Part shown: positions 13,601 to 28,600 of the stretch, piece by piece | Numbering within the stretch: the stretch's first letter is position 1 | Layout: the number at the start of each line of letters is the position of its first letter | Assembly: GCF_023101765.2 (NCBI RefSeq) | Contig: NC_064214.1 | Span: forward strand, 2,548,001 to 2,612,000 | Length of the DNA: 64,000 nucleotides | Direction of reading: 5' to 3' | Source of the DNA: Spodoptera frugiperda | Lineage: Eukaryota > Arthropoda > Insecta > Lepidoptera > Noctuidae | The notes under the pieces: model-generated | Databases searched by the model: none | Told to the model about the DNA's origin: nothing | What the model saw: the letters and a program-made list of their open reading frames with translations, nothing else | Translations under genes and position numbers: made by a program

Positions 13601-16600
13601 AATCCCACAATATATTCGTGAAAACCGCATCCAACTCGGATCAGCCGTTTCTGAGATTAGCGCGCAAGACGAACAGACAAACAGACAAACAGACAAAAAA
13701 AAAGTTAATTACATTTTTGTTCGACATCGACATAACAATAACCCCTGCTATTTTTTTTATTTATTTTCAATTACAGACAGCACTTTTCTACGATTTTATT
13801 ATATGTATAGATAATAAAAGATAACATTATTGACGGAGTGGTCTAACCCATAAAAAAATAAGGTCGTGTCCAAAACGCATCGTACGCATACGCACGCAAC
13901 GGATTTTAGTTTGTCTTGTATAGAAACTCATACAACTGCGTCCATTGATCCGCATCTTGCAATACCGATGCGTATTGATGATGTCATACGGAAAGAAATG
14001 TGTGCGATGCGTACCATGCGGAATGTGGACGCTAAGGGTAGGTTCAGATGACAAGCGCTCAACGCGCGTTTTGATTACGCGCGTTTACAACTACATCATT
14101 TTATTCAGGCCGTACACATTGCGTTTTATTTCAACGCTGCGCTATTATCGACTGTTGTCAGCGCGCGTCAACGCCGCTTTAGATCATTGGTTTTCTATGT
14201 TTCCGTTCAGTTGATCGCGCGCTTTCGACGCGGATAGACGTATTTTAGGGTTGTCAAGTTCGTCCGAAAATCGTAAATTTCGGAGATTTTCGTCGAACCG
14301 AAGCTTTTAATACGGAATCATACTGCTACGAGTTCATGTTTATGAGAGTCGTCAGTAAGTTCAAATGACTTGATGGACTTCTGAAGTAATTAAAGAATTT
14401 GGGCTCAAATTGCCTTAACTTAGGATATAATAATGTACTGGTTTTCAGTCAGCCTGGTTGACAAAATTGGGTGAACAATATCTCCGTCTTCTGTTGTGTC
14501 GTTTCTGCCGTCTGTATAAAATCACCGATAAAATTCTACGTCCATCTTCGACATGTAGAACTCAAACTGGCCGCAACAACGCGCGTTTAAGTGACAAGCG
14601 CGCAATGTGAACACTATACAAAAATTGACGCGCGTTCAACGCGCGCTGAGCGCTTGTCATCTGAACCTACCCTAACTTGTATTTTATCTGCCGCACTCAG
14701 AGACATTTAAGATTAGCTACTTTGTATTCCTTAGTAACGATATTGTTCCGAAAACAATGAAACTATGGGTTAAGTAACTATTAAATTACTGTCGAGTGCG
14801 GCTTAAAATATTTCTAAATCAATGGGAGTTCCTCGATGAACCAAATTTTACAATTTTGTATGAGTATGTAATCATTCGGTATGTAGGTATATATGTGCAT
14901 ACTATAGTTCACTAACATTAAAAAATCGATCTCTAAATTGTAGAAAAAACATTCGACACAACAATATCTAAGGTTGTAGTAACTGGATTAAACTTGAAAC
15001 TGAAATATATATCATGATGACAAGATTTGTATTCTGACAGATAGACAGACATACAGAAATAAGATAATTATGTATGTAGTTGAAGAAATACACAAGACGC
15101 ATAAAGTTTATATGACTTAGTTTAATCAAGCGTAACATTTCTCACGATAGCTGTAGGTACTTCAGAATAAGTGGCACTGACTATGTGTGCCAAATGATCT
15201 CAAACAATTTTAGCAAAAATACTTTTTATTTTATGCCTAATTTTCTGCCAGTCGACCTTAATTTCTTCTAAGTTTATGTTGAAAGAAATATAAAATTTTA
15301 TTTTCGCACTAGAATAAAATAAATAATTCTATCTTACATTTTTTTGGTTGAACATAAAAACACAAAAGACGAATGTGTTATTTTTAATGGTCCGTATTAA
15401 TTAAAAAATCGCGGTTAACCCACGTATTTAATGAAGAGGAGCTTGTAGTTTCGAGTCATAGCGTGGCAACGTTACTAAAGAATTTATGACTCCTAACTTA
15501 GAGAGTTTCTCTAAATGTACGCAAATAAACAGTATTTTTTTTAGTTAATTTAGTATATCTCACAATAGTTATTATAAAAATATGGTTTATCCGTAGTTTG
15601 CAATTACTTTCGATAAGCCAATAAAACTACTTTTTAACCTAGAAATCTGATCGGAGACCACTTGAAAACAAAACTGCATTTAAAGCATCACGACATGTAT
15701 CACTTCAATGAGAGATAAACAAAAGATTTTATTGCAAAAAGTCTCCTACATTACTTCATCTCACTGTGTTAGACGAAGACAAAGTAAAAAATATGTATTT
15801 TTTCAAGTTTACTGTACCGTTGTGTCGGTTTTTTATGTCCCCTCGTATGTTTTTATTGGGTTTTTTATATAAACAGATGGTATATAATGTGGGTTGTAAA
15901 ATGCGAATAAAGTCGTGAATACTAGTCGGTGTTGTACTGAATATTAAGTTGGTTATAGCATAGATGTAGGTATTATTAATTGTTGGACATTTGAATGCAG
16001 GTAGAATATTTTTTTAGACTGCACAATGCTTGTAGCAGATTTTTTAATATTATATTTTATGCAATATAGAATGTAATAAGTGAAGAATTTCTTTAAATAG
16101 GTGTTAGTAGAATATTTCATTCACATATAATCGTGACAAAGAAATTTTTTAAAAAAGTTCTTCGAAATTACTGTTTGAACCTCAGCTTTTTTAAGTAGAG
16201 TAATATACTTAAAACCTGTCGCCTAAGTCTGAAAACACCACACATGATGATGCAATTATTATGGTCTATAGCTTTTCTTTAGTTTGTTACATTACACTAT
16301 AAGCAATTAACTTCATTTTAATTGTAAACTTGGTTAAATATTCCATTACTATTCGAAGTTATAAACCGTTTTAGCAAAGCGACGCAACGCTTGAAAAGTT
16401 TTAAATTTGTTTATGCGAAATGTTTGCACAAATAAGAAAATTCAAAAACTTTTATGTGTCAGCGTGATGATATGAAAACGTTGTAGAATACGGAGTTATT
16501 AGTTTGCGTGGCTGCCACGAAGCATATTCACTGGAGTTACTTGCTTTACCGACACTTTTCAACTTACACCTTTATGCTTGCTATGATATTTAAAGTTTCT

Positions 16601-19600
16601 CGTTATCTTTGATAATAACTTTACTTAAGAGAGTTTACGCGGAGCTGTTTGCAGTTTACATACATGGAAACTTTACATTGTCTGTCTCTGTTTCTCTAAA
16701 CCATGTAAAACGTTAAATAAAAATCACGGTTTAGTCAAATAAATTAATGGAGAAAAGCTTTACTAGTTTCGAGCCACAGAAGGACTTTATCTTGAGCAGC
16801 GTGCGCAGAATTAGCGCAGCGTGTATGTGATATTTAGTTAAAGTAGCTCTACGATAGTTATTATAAAATATGGTTTTGTCTTTAATTGTGTAAAAATTTT
16901 TATTAAAATTACTGATTTTTTTTCCATGAATTTGGTTTGGAAAGTTTGTATAGAAACTCACGCCACTTGAATGCTCTTAAATACAGTCTCATAACGCACG
17001 TGTCTACGATCTGCAATACAAACGTGTCTCAATGCAGACATTGGGGATTTATCATTGCAAATACTTTTGCTAGTTCTTCAATTTAATTGAAATTGTACAT
17101 TTATTTATGTTCTATTTCAATCTATTTGTCTACTTAACAGAATCCTCGTTGTTTATTTATTTATTTGGAAAGTAATGTCTCTCTTAATCAAACTTCAATG
17201 TAAGCAAAATGTATGTTAAAAGTATTACACGTACTTACAATCTCTTTGCTTGTTACAACTTTAAGTATCGTCGTAAGGTCTATATTCACATGTATCTTTA
17301 TACTGATTTCATCAACTTTAAGGGGCTTTAAAATTATAATTTAGCGTCGCGTGTACGATCAAAGGCTAGACGAAATTCCCTGAATTTCCGAGTCCCAGTT
17401 TTCATGCGTTGATATGTCGCAGTGAACGTTTATACCGTTATAAAACAGTTTATGTTCATCACTTGGATGGAGAGACATCAAATGATGGAAGATTTTGTTT
17501 TTGATGTAGTTTATGGCTTCTTTGGTATGGAAATTTCAAGCGTAGCGAGTTTGCTATGTCAGAGAAAATAAGTTGCGTATTTTTTTTCGCAATTGAATTT
17601 CTTAAGCCTTTAACTGCCATCAGAAAACTGTTGAAGGCAAATCCTCCACTAACGTAGGTCACCGGTGATCTACGTGGCAGTTAACGTGTTAACTATAGCA
17701 TGCTATGCTATTGATCGGTATATTTATAGTGTTCTGATTAGTTTACTAATTAAAAAACACAGACAATATTTTGTAATGTGAAATTAATCAATAGCTGTTA
17801 GTGTAGATATAGTCTCTGTTCAATTGTATAAATTGTCTGTGTCGCTAGTACTTGCCCCTAGTTCTGAAAATATAGTCTTGTTCCTAAGTCGTACATTTTC
17901 ATTTAAATAACGTTTAGGCTCACCACCTATTACATGGGACTTACAACATAAATTGTGAAAAGTGGGCGTACATTGTACAGTGGTGCCTACCCCTTTGGGG
18001 ACTGAGGGCATGACTATAACATTAAAAGTTTTGGAATTACCTATAAAATTATTCTACCAAACAATAGACATATAGTAATAGTTCCAAAGATACAATACTT
18101 ATCCGTAAATTTATGCTTATTCCCTACACTTTTACTTAGTCCAGCCAAGTGTTTAAGGAACAAAAAATGCGTACAATAATTTATATTATTTACCAAAGTT
18201 GAAACATATCGCTTCACGTGATTAGAAGTTATACATTCGTGTGTTGCAAAACAAGAGGCCCTTGGGATCAGCTAAAATAAATTGTTGAAGCTGACACGGC
18301 CGGAACTCTAAATTAACACGAATTACTGCTCCAAACGGGTTAACAAAACATGTTTTTGTTGGGATTAACATTTATCTTTAGTCGGGGACTTTTATGCTAA
18401 TTATCCTTTTGTCTAAATGCCTGCACGTCCCTTTTGAATTTTGGAAAAAGTACTGTGAAGCTAGACTTTTTTTGGCTTCTAGTATTAATTCACTTCAAAA
18501 AAGGAGATTCTCAGTTTGACCTGTATGTATGTATGTATGTTTGTGCGCGATTATCTTGAGTTTGGCGAACCGATTTTGATACGGTTTTCAGCATAGTATT
18601 TTTCAGACATACGAGAAGGTTTTAAGGATATTACTTGACTTAAAAAAATGCAGGCGGTAAAGACAATTGTAAGGCGATAAATACATCAAAATCGGTTATT
18701 CTTTTTTTTTAAAAAAAGGTTTCTTCTGCTATAGTTGTATAGAATTAAGTTCTATCATTTAAAATTAAGGCATCTCACGTCTGTATATTTAAACAACATT
18801 TGGTTTGGTACTGCGTAAAATCCTACATTGGTGCTATGTCTACAATTTCTAAGTAGTGCACGCACACTGGTGTCTAGATAGGCATACTTTAAGACGCTTT
18901 ACATAATACTAGAGATTTATGACACAATTTGTCTACCCATTAAAGGAACTAGACTCATAATGTTTTGTAATCTTACATTGTAAAGGTTACGTATATTGTC
19001 TTACCTATATTGTCTTTTTTCTATACATAGGTAGGTAATTGGTCGAGGGATGTGAAACTGCCAAACTGGGTCTTTAGGGTGCTTTTCCACGAGAGACGGG
19101 TTATGTAGTTATACCACCAAGACCTAATAGCTAAGCTGTAAAACTATGTGACCATTTTCTCTGATACTAAGCTATGTAGCTCACGTGTATACAATGTATC
19201 GATAGTAGGGAAGCATCCATAGTACGCATCTTTCCATAATATAAAAAAGCATAGCTTAGCTGAGTCCGTTTCCACCATTGCTAAGTATATGTGTACCAAT
19301 CAATATGATTGGTGGAAGACAAACGCATCTAGCATTATAAATGCACCAATACTATTGGTATTACTATGATAGTTAAAAGTTTTATATTAAAATACCAACA
19401 CTATTAATATCTTTGTGAAAGTAAAAATACATCATAATTCCCATAGGCCCAAAAAATATGTACATACATTTGTATATTCTAAACACAATATCCTTGTTCA
19501 CAGGAGTACGTATGTTGGACGGTGACGTCACAGATGCTGTGGAAGCTCGTTCCTTGAGTCTGAACCCTCAGCACGTGGACATCTACAGCGCGTCCTGGGG

Positions 19601-22600
19601 ACCTGATGATGATGGGAAGACTGTTGATGGACCTGGAGAACTGGCCACTAGGGCTTTTATTGAAGGAGTTACTAAGGTACGTAAGTTTGGTCGTTGTACC
19701 AGTGTTTTAACACATACATACATAACCTCACACTTGTCTCCTATGGGGGTAGCAAAGACAATGGAACGTCAATTGCTACCAATCTTACATACCCTTTTTC
19801 GCTTCATCAACAGTTGATGACTGTTGATGTGTTTTCATGCATGTTTGTCGGTTAAGGTTATTTTTCATTTGTCATAATATTATTTTTTTAAATAAAAACT
19901 CTTTACTGAATTCTCAAGTTTTTAAAATTATGGTAAAGATTTACGAAGTTCTGAGTTGAATGCACATTGTCTGGAATTGTGGAGTACGGCAATACCTTCA
20001 GAGGAAAATACTAAACAACATAAAAAAAGAATTAGTATGTTAAATCATTTGGAGAAAATAAGTATCAATTGATTACAATTAAAGTAGAACTTACCTCTCC
20101 AACCACGCAAACTGTTGCCTTTAGGAATTTAAATCAAAACTACTTAAGGTCAGACCACCAAAAACAACGCTAAATAGAAATATCGCAGACAAAAACGACC
20201 ATAATGCGACATCATCACTTATACAAAACAACAAACGGCAAGTGACATTTCTTAAATATCCTTTATCTAAAATACTTAATTCTTAAATACCCAGTAAACA
20301 GCACAAAGACCTATAATGTCTCCCTGTTCAATCTGGATCTAATGTGACCTATTGACTGGTAATCTGAGCAATTTGTCTCCTCATTTATACGGTCGCTCTC
20401 GGCAGTGCCATTGGGCACTTCTCTCTAAATAGTCGGTAATTTTGGGTTGTCAGGCAGTTCAAAATTGTTTCTTTTGGTTGGAGATCTTAAGGTTTAAGAT
20501 GGCTTATAATTAATATCAGATTATAACAAGTTTTGAAACTTTGTTCAGGTAATCATCGAAATACTTACATTAAACATTCTTGTACGTGTAAGTTGAGTTT
20601 ATCGAAATAGATATTATAATGTCTGTTTTGTCTGACTGCCTCGTTGGCCGAGTGGTTGCATGTGCGACTGCCGAGCAAGGGGTCTCGGGTTCGATTCCCG
20701 GGTCGGGCGAAGTATTACTGGGCTTTTTTTCGGGTTTTCGAAAATTTCTCAGTGGTAGCACGGAGTCTGGAAATGTGCCCAGTATATGGCAATAGGCTCA
20801 CCACCTATTACATGGGACTTACAATATAAATTGTGAAATGTGGGTGTACACAGTGGCATTACGTGCCATAATGTGCACCTCTGCCTACCCCTTCGAGAAT
20901 GAAAGGCGTGACGATATGTATGTATGTATGTATATTATAATGTAAAAAGCATTTCATCTACAAATTAATGTTCTTTGAGAATCCCTGAACTTTAAATCAG
21001 ATTTTAGTTAATTTTGTTTTTTAATCAAAACGATGCTCCTATTTTGTACACCACAATCAAATGCAAAAAGGCAATGATATAGAGTTGTTTTTCTTTAAAT
21101 GTATAGACCCAATTAAATATTCTTACTTATATACTATTTTTTACATAGAATAAAATATTGGCGAAAAGAAAAGAAGGTTCATAAAGTCGTTTTACTTTTG
21201 TACCAACACAAAAAATCTTGAAAAATAGTTAAGTGACTAAGTATTTGATTTATTTTTGCTAGTACAAAAAGCTTGAAAAAGAAATTGGAATTAAACTTTT
21301 TCTAAACATTTAGAAGGTCTTACGTTCATTAAATTAATTAGTCTCTGGAGGAATTGTCACAAAAATAATTACGAAAAAAATATCTACGTTTAGAAAAAAA
21401 AAACAAATCTTCACTAAATTCAGTGATATTTTCTTACGGGACCTGTTTTTAATTATGTGAGTACTATTAAGATCAAAAGTATTCATTTAGACATAGGTAA
21501 TGCTTACAATTTTTTTTTTTTTATATTTCAAACGTATTATTTTTTCTTCTTTGAATATCGTCTGCGGCATCGCCGTTAATTAAAATTATTAATTTTCTTT
21601 TTTTGTTTGGGTTTTAGTCTTTGATGAATAACGCAGTTAATTAGTTTTTGGTTTCTTTTTCGATTCTTAATTAGGTACTGCAAATATATTTTTTCTAAAC
21701 CATTTTTTATGAGTACGTCTAGTTATAAAAGGCAACAGTGACTAGACGAAGTGTAGTCTTTTAAAGTGTGTAATAAGGAGACAATAAAGTTGAAAAAGTA
21801 ACATAATTATTACTACAAATTCTAACTTTGATAGACATAAGAAGATTTCACCGAAATTATTCTAAACATGTTCGTATAACTTAGACACTAAAACAGCAAA
21901 ACTTGATTTACATAAAACGTAAGGAGTTCTCTTCACGCATATACTCACTTACTGAATAAAAAACAAAATCAAGAAATAAAATGGGTCTAGAATCTGAAAC
22001 AACGTCGTTTTTGGAGAGGAGACTCTTTGAAAATAGTACAATTAAGCAATTTTCTACATGGTCGGTAAAGCATTTGTGATACCTCTGGTCTTAAAGGTGA
22101 CCACTGATCACTTATCAACAGACCAGCCATAAGTTTTGTTGCTATATTACTAATGGTGGCATAAAAAAGAACAACAACACTTTTTGTAATGACTGTACCT
22201 AGGCTTAATGATAAGTCACAACACAACCGAGGTTAAATCATCAACTTTTATACCCCTGACATGTGACATTGAAACCTAAACGGTTAGTATTAAGGTTTAC
22301 TTTCAGTCTTTTAGTAATTCTGTCACTAAGTTAGTGGAGGGCACCCGAGCCGTGCGACACTGTTAAAGCAATTTCTGTAATGATGCAATTATTTCTCTCG
22401 CTCTCTCATACTCTTTCTCTTTTGCTCTTTTCCCACACTGTACAGTGGCCGCCCTATTACACATCGGACTATACATAACCAGTATAAGTTGACCTTTGAA
22501 TGTTTGAAGAGCTCATACAAAGCGAGACCAAGATAAACTGGGAGTGTAACTTCATGTGTGTACGGTCAAGTGTTCACAGCACGATTTACATAAAGTTGTT

Positions 22601-25600
22601 ACCCTTTTTCAACTCTAAATAGCTTGAAGGTTCTTGTTTATACAAAACTAGGCGTGCGTTTAAAAGTTCGCCTTTTATTACCTCTGCGGTTTTTTCGGGA
22701 TTCGAATTTAAATAGAACGCGTGTGTTTGAGGAAAAAACTTACCTTTTGCGCTACCTAATACACTTGGCTCGCGAGTCTTTATGGGACTTTTATTTAAAG
22801 TCTTGAGTGTGTTATGTCGCAGTAAATGCGATAAAAAGCAGTTGAATGTTGTGCGTATGTAGCTAATATTAAGTTTATATTTAGGTCTAGTGCGCGATAA
22901 TAGTTAGTTGAGTTTTCTAAAATGTTTTACTCTATTCTCAGGGCTCGTTAATTTCATTTGTCAAGTTTGGCCTACAATCTTTTCTCTACAAAGAAATGGC
23001 TATTTGGATTAACAAGAAAACATTCAAGTATTTGCAGTTAATTTAAAAAAAAAGGATTCATATTCCAATTCATATTTATGTATTGGTTGTAGCTATTTTA
23101 TACATTTTTGTGTAAAAAAATACATGACTCCACAGACCTACTACATATTTAGACAGATTAGAAACTATTGTACGGACCGCGTTATCGGCAATGCCTACAT
23201 ACGATGCGTACCGAAGACGTCATACGGAAAGCATGCGATGCGTACGATGCGGGTCTATAGAAGCTTTCCTTTAGAAACTATAGTCCCAAATAGTTGCACC
23301 AAATTAACCAATTATGCAATAAAGAATCATCTTCAAAATAAATCCACACTATTCCGAACAGCTCGATTTATCTGCCTTTCAATAGCAAAAGCGTTTCTAA
23401 GCTGTCGTAACAAAATGTGGAACCACTGAACTGAATAAAGAGACGCTTGAATTTTTCAAATATCACCCGGCGCCGGCGATTCCGAGGTTTTTCTTCTAAC
23501 ACTGAAAAGTCAAAGGTTTTATTTGTAAAACTTTTTAATTGACCCTTTTGATCGTTCCATTTTTCGTTTACATAATGACATTTATGTTAATGTATGTAGA
23601 TGTGAGAATCAGAGAGGATGGGACGATTATACCTATGTAATAAAATCATTATACATTGTCGTACAGGGAGGTGATAGTAAATTATACGGTGTGGATTTAA
23701 TCAAAAAATATAGGCAAACGACCGCACATCATGCTACTCCAAGCTGTCAATACATTTTCAACTTTAACATAAAACTTTAGAGTTTAAATTAAATTGTAGT
23801 AATTTGGCAAATTAGTATAGCTTTATATGTACTGTGCCTGTTTATATGTAGGTAAGGTCGTATATCACGGAACAATTCCATTTTATAAAAATACGATTTG
23901 AAAAAAGAACGCACCTATATTCATTTGTACTGCAGTACGCACGTTTTCCATATAAATACAAGCCTAGTGATTGGAATCAAAATATTGTATGATTTATTTC
24001 GAACGCTATGTTCAAAATTTCGAATATCGAACGAAAAAATAGTCTGTTTGCAGCCAATACGAGCGTGCCATAGGGAGTTCGGTATGAAAATGCCGGTAGA
24101 TTTCAACGGCACCTTTTGTTCCAAACAATAATAGTTGTTTTAAAAATATCGTAGCATAGATTTTTGACACGTGAATGTTTTTTTTATTCTTATGTACGAA
24201 TATAGGTGACTGGTACTGGCTGCTTTTATTTTATTACTTATATTTTATTTTGTAAATGAGTTGATAAATCTGTAGATATTGTTGTACCAAAAAATACGGC
24301 AACCTTGTTATTAAACCCCATACAAAAAGATTTAAATTTTAAATTCATATTTTTTTAACATAAAAAAACAATAGTCAGCTTACTAAACTAATAAAAATTT
24401 TACCTCCAAATTATCACAATAATAATTTATTTAAACATTTTAAAAATACATTCAATGCAATCTGCTACTTATAATCTGCGCAGTAAGATAATAAATCGCC
24501 TATATCTTACATTTACCTAATCTATCACAATTGAATCTGAATGCTAAGAAGGGGACGTCTTGCCAAAAACGGCACGTAGCGCCATCTTTCATGTTGGACA
24601 TGAACTAACTCAGATATGATAAATTTACCTGTCGTGGAACATAAGTCATCGTTCCTTAAAATGGCCGCCTGAGGGAAGGAATATTGGATTATTGTATTTG
24701 TTTACACTGTCTAGTGGTTTGTGGGTTATAATAAAACATGTATTTTAAAGACTGATGTTAAGGATTATGGGACTTAAACAATGCCTGATTAAATTGCTTT
24801 TAGGGTGACACACTTGATATGGAGTGAAAATATTCAAAACCTAACACTAAATCTAGGATGATGAAATAGGGTCTTAATAAAATACAACGGTAATTAGATT
24901 AACAGGAAAATAAATAAATAAAAACTAACTTACAGCGTCGAAGAAATTGTCCTCATCTGAGTCGTGAGGTATGGTGCCCAAAAGACTGGCAGCATTGCCA
25001 CGTTAAATGGCAATGCTTAACCTTTGACCAAGGTAGAAGCCAGCCTTTCGGTCACCTAAAGTGTCAACCATCCTCTAATTAGATTAACTAGATAATCTTG
25101 ATATGTTATTCCAAACATTGGCCACAATTCTAGAAATGGTGCTATTACTGAGAACTTCAGCTCGAACCCGGGGCTTTAATTAAAGACTCGGTAGGTCATG
25201 TTTACGAACACTAAACTATAATATGTAGATAGTAATTAAGATTAATAGGGTAGATGGATTTATTTGATATTATTTAAGACATTACATACGTATTTGTCAT
25301 TTTCTTACGGAAACAAATATTGCGTGACATTACTTCTAGGTAGGTTGTATACGTAGAAATGACGTATTTCCTCCCATTCCAAAACTTTAATTCGTTTTAT
25401 TTAAGTATTGTTATCTTATACGAAATAGTAAAAAAAAATACTTGTGTAATATTTTTTCATTACCTAACTCATGGACTAAATAGATTTTTAATTTTCTCAC
25501 CCCGTCATCATCCCTATTAGAATAATAAATTGTAAGTATTATATAGAGTCAAGCGACTTTTCAACGATCATGCACTTTTTTCACCTTCGCATCTCCCTAT

Positions 25601-28600
25601 AGTATTTCCAAACTACAACCACACTTACATACCCTTACACTTCAAATGATCCCATAAAAATTCACGTCAACATTGACACGCAAAATAAGCACTTACGACC
25701 TAGACTAATGGTTCTATTTCCGATACAGGGTCGTAACGGCAAGGGTTCCATTTTCGTGTGGGCCTCAGGAAATGGCGGAAGGGAGCACGATAACTGCAAC
25801 TGTGATGGGTATACCAACTCTATATGGACCTTATCGATATCTTCGGCGACGGAGCGAGGGGAGGTGCCTTGGTACTCTGAAATGTGCAGTTCAACCCTGG
25901 CTGCTACGTACAGCAGTGGTGCTATTAATGAGAAACAGGTAAGAATTTTCAGACTATTATTTTATTAGTTTTATGTTATCATTGTCAAAAGAGTTTTGAG
26001 TGTTAGATAAATATGTGGAAATCATGAACATCCTAATCACCAGAGGCGCTAAAGCGCTTTGGAAAGATTGCTTATTGGGCCTCCGGTAACCTCACTCACA
26101 CAACGAAACACAACTCAGCCGTTGTTTAACGTCGGTTTTCTGTGAGACCGTGGTATCACTCTAGGTGAGCCGGCCCATGCTTGCCGAAGCATGGTTCTCC
26201 TACATTTTTGTTATACAAAAATAGAAAATAATGATTTTAATAAATGCCAAATTTTTCCACCCTTATGAAAAGAGGGAAAAATACCATTTCACAATATTCT
26301 CCGCTGTAATCATCGCATGTAAATAAGCCGTCTATACTAACTCACCCTTTGTCAGTATCTTGAGTGTTTCAGCTTAAGATGAAGGCTGGAAGGTCAATCA
26401 TGAATATTTGACGTTGAACTTAAAAATTAAAACATTAAAGCGGCACGAGGAACGGATTTTGGACTTGAGTAATTGTTAGAAAATGTACTTAGTGTTCAAA
26501 TTCCCTTGAACACTCGTTTGTTTGAGCTTAGCAGTGTTATATTGTAAAGGTCTACAAACCTCAGATATTATTAGAAATCTATAAATAGAATTGTTATTTT
26601 CTCTATCAGATTTATAAACATTGCTTTCAGAATGCTTTGTCAAACAACTTTTCCCAGAACGAACACAAATATCGAAGAAAAATCATGTTCCTATAAAATG
26701 GTATTTTAAATCTGATAATACCTTTCATAGTATCAATCCGTTGAAAGATAAATAATCGAGTTCTCTATTATTTGAAGTAGCTAATACTGAAAGACGGGCG
26801 TTTCATTAAGATAAATTGATGTCAGACGTCATTTGTCAAAATCACCAATGTCGTTTGAAAGGTAACAGAAATAGATTATGGAAACCATCATTTTTGGTCA
26901 AAATTTGTCTGTTTGAAGTTTAGAAGTCGGAAAATTCGGAAAGCTTGCTATGGGACTTTAATATTGTGTGAAATCGACGTTTTACATTCAGTTTCCAAGT
27001 TGACAAACGTCCATTTGAACAATGAGACATTTCACTTCACCTTATACACAGTAGTGTAAGTTAATAAGCTTTCTTCGTTTACTCTTTAGAGATTTGAGGG
27101 AAGACAGATATACATACATAATATTTAATTAGATTAAGGTTAAAATCAGAAATAGCAATTCTGTTTTCAAGATTTAATTTCCTCCAAATAAAAAGTTAAG
27201 TTGAGATACGATGAACATTTCGTTTGATGTCTACTATAACTGACAACTTACTCGCATGTCCAAGATCAATGACACGCGTTCTATTTCCAGCATGTTTTTA
27301 TTATCCCACTATGTTATGACTACACATCTCACTCTCGACGTATTTATTTATTTTCATCTGATTCGTATTTGATCTAAAAACATTATTAGCTAACCAAAAG
27401 TAGGTGTAAAAATATTTCTCCTACAGTGGCTATACGTAAAATATTCATTCGCTCGCCCTCGGATTTCGAAAAGAAACTCCCTATTATTATCTTTTTACCG
27501 AGGGGTTTTACCTTTTTACGTATTTGGACCCTCAATCCCACTTACTCTGAAAGTAGTTACCTTCGTCCCTACACGGCTTTACACAGGGTAGAAGTACCTA
27601 CAACATCCTTTGCCCTTTTAGCACAGGAGGCGAGGTAAATAAAATTATGTCATTTCAATGTAAATTAAAAGGCTGGTCTTGTTAATGTAGTCGTAGGTTC
27701 CCGGCGACTTTATACGTAGGTACACCAAACCAGGACACGCCCTCTCAATCAAAGTTGAACAAACTTTTGGGTCAAACGAAATTGTTCCGAATGGATAAAC
27801 TATTGGCTTCGAATTGTAGTCATCCGATATTTATTCCACCGATACGTTATGTAGGCCGTTTTTTCATATCAAGATCGACCGAATTCGTGCTAAGATAGGC
27901 CGTTTAAGGATCATTTCGCATATCGAATTCGACAAAGGCCAAACGTCAAAACAAACTATTATAGTAAACGGTTTTTACAGTCAAGAATTCTGTATACGTA
28001 TTCAAATTACAACCTTTTCAAGTTGCCACAAGTATGCAAATTCGTTTGTATAATTTCGAAGTATTCATTCACATTATGAAAACCGTAACAATGAAAAGCA
28101 TGCTCAAGTTTTTTTATCAAGAGAATTTTCTTTCACAGTTCACGAATGCGGGCTGGCTAAATATTTCTCTTTGCCCATTACTGAGATCTAAAAGCACGTT
28201 GTTTAAAAAAACAGGATCACATTTTGTATGCAAACTTCATGGTTTTAAAAACAATACAGAGAATGTAGAGGGTATTTTTTTATTCAGACAAAGTTAACAC
28301 GATACAGTTGCTCCATTTTAGTGCGAAGAAATTTTGTATTCAAGTTCGTGTTATTTTTTAAAACAACCTGTGAATGTGATATGCCACATGCGAGATTGCT
28401 TTTTCCTTTTCCCTTCAATTCTTCGTGTATTGTTATGCTATTATTTATAGAGGGTGTATTTTATTTTTATGTTTTTCTCCAATGGAAAGGTTCCATAGAA
28501 TGTGTATTTTGATGAATGTTATGTTCGAGTAGACACAAAAGTTGGGAATATTGAGTGTGTAACAGTTTGGTCCTTTGATACGAAAACTACATTTTGAAAA

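Larger units (their letters stand above)
10460..19503 (+). other. Intron d/e, largest intron
   Basis: A 9.0-kb intron and the most repeat-dense part of the window: LINE-like ends, a tandem 265-bp repeat, a long fold-back, a tandem 145-bp repeat, two adjoining MITEs, SINE tails and MITE-B. No exon was seen; open frames inside it are short and lie in repeats. Confidence 0.75.
19677..25728 (+). other. Intron e/f
   Basis: A 6.05-kb intron holding the full-length SINE-1, a MITE-D remnant (about 23165-23265), a CT-rich tract (22392-22432), an antisense acidic mini-ORF (24925-25017) and a dispersed repeat (25375-25520). No Fur1 exon seen. Confidence 0.75.

Noticed and set aside
20644..20720. Possible tRNA gene
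   Set aside because: A and B boxes are present, but the arms do not pair as a full tRNA and the sequence continues into a repeated body and microsatellite tail, so it is a SINE.
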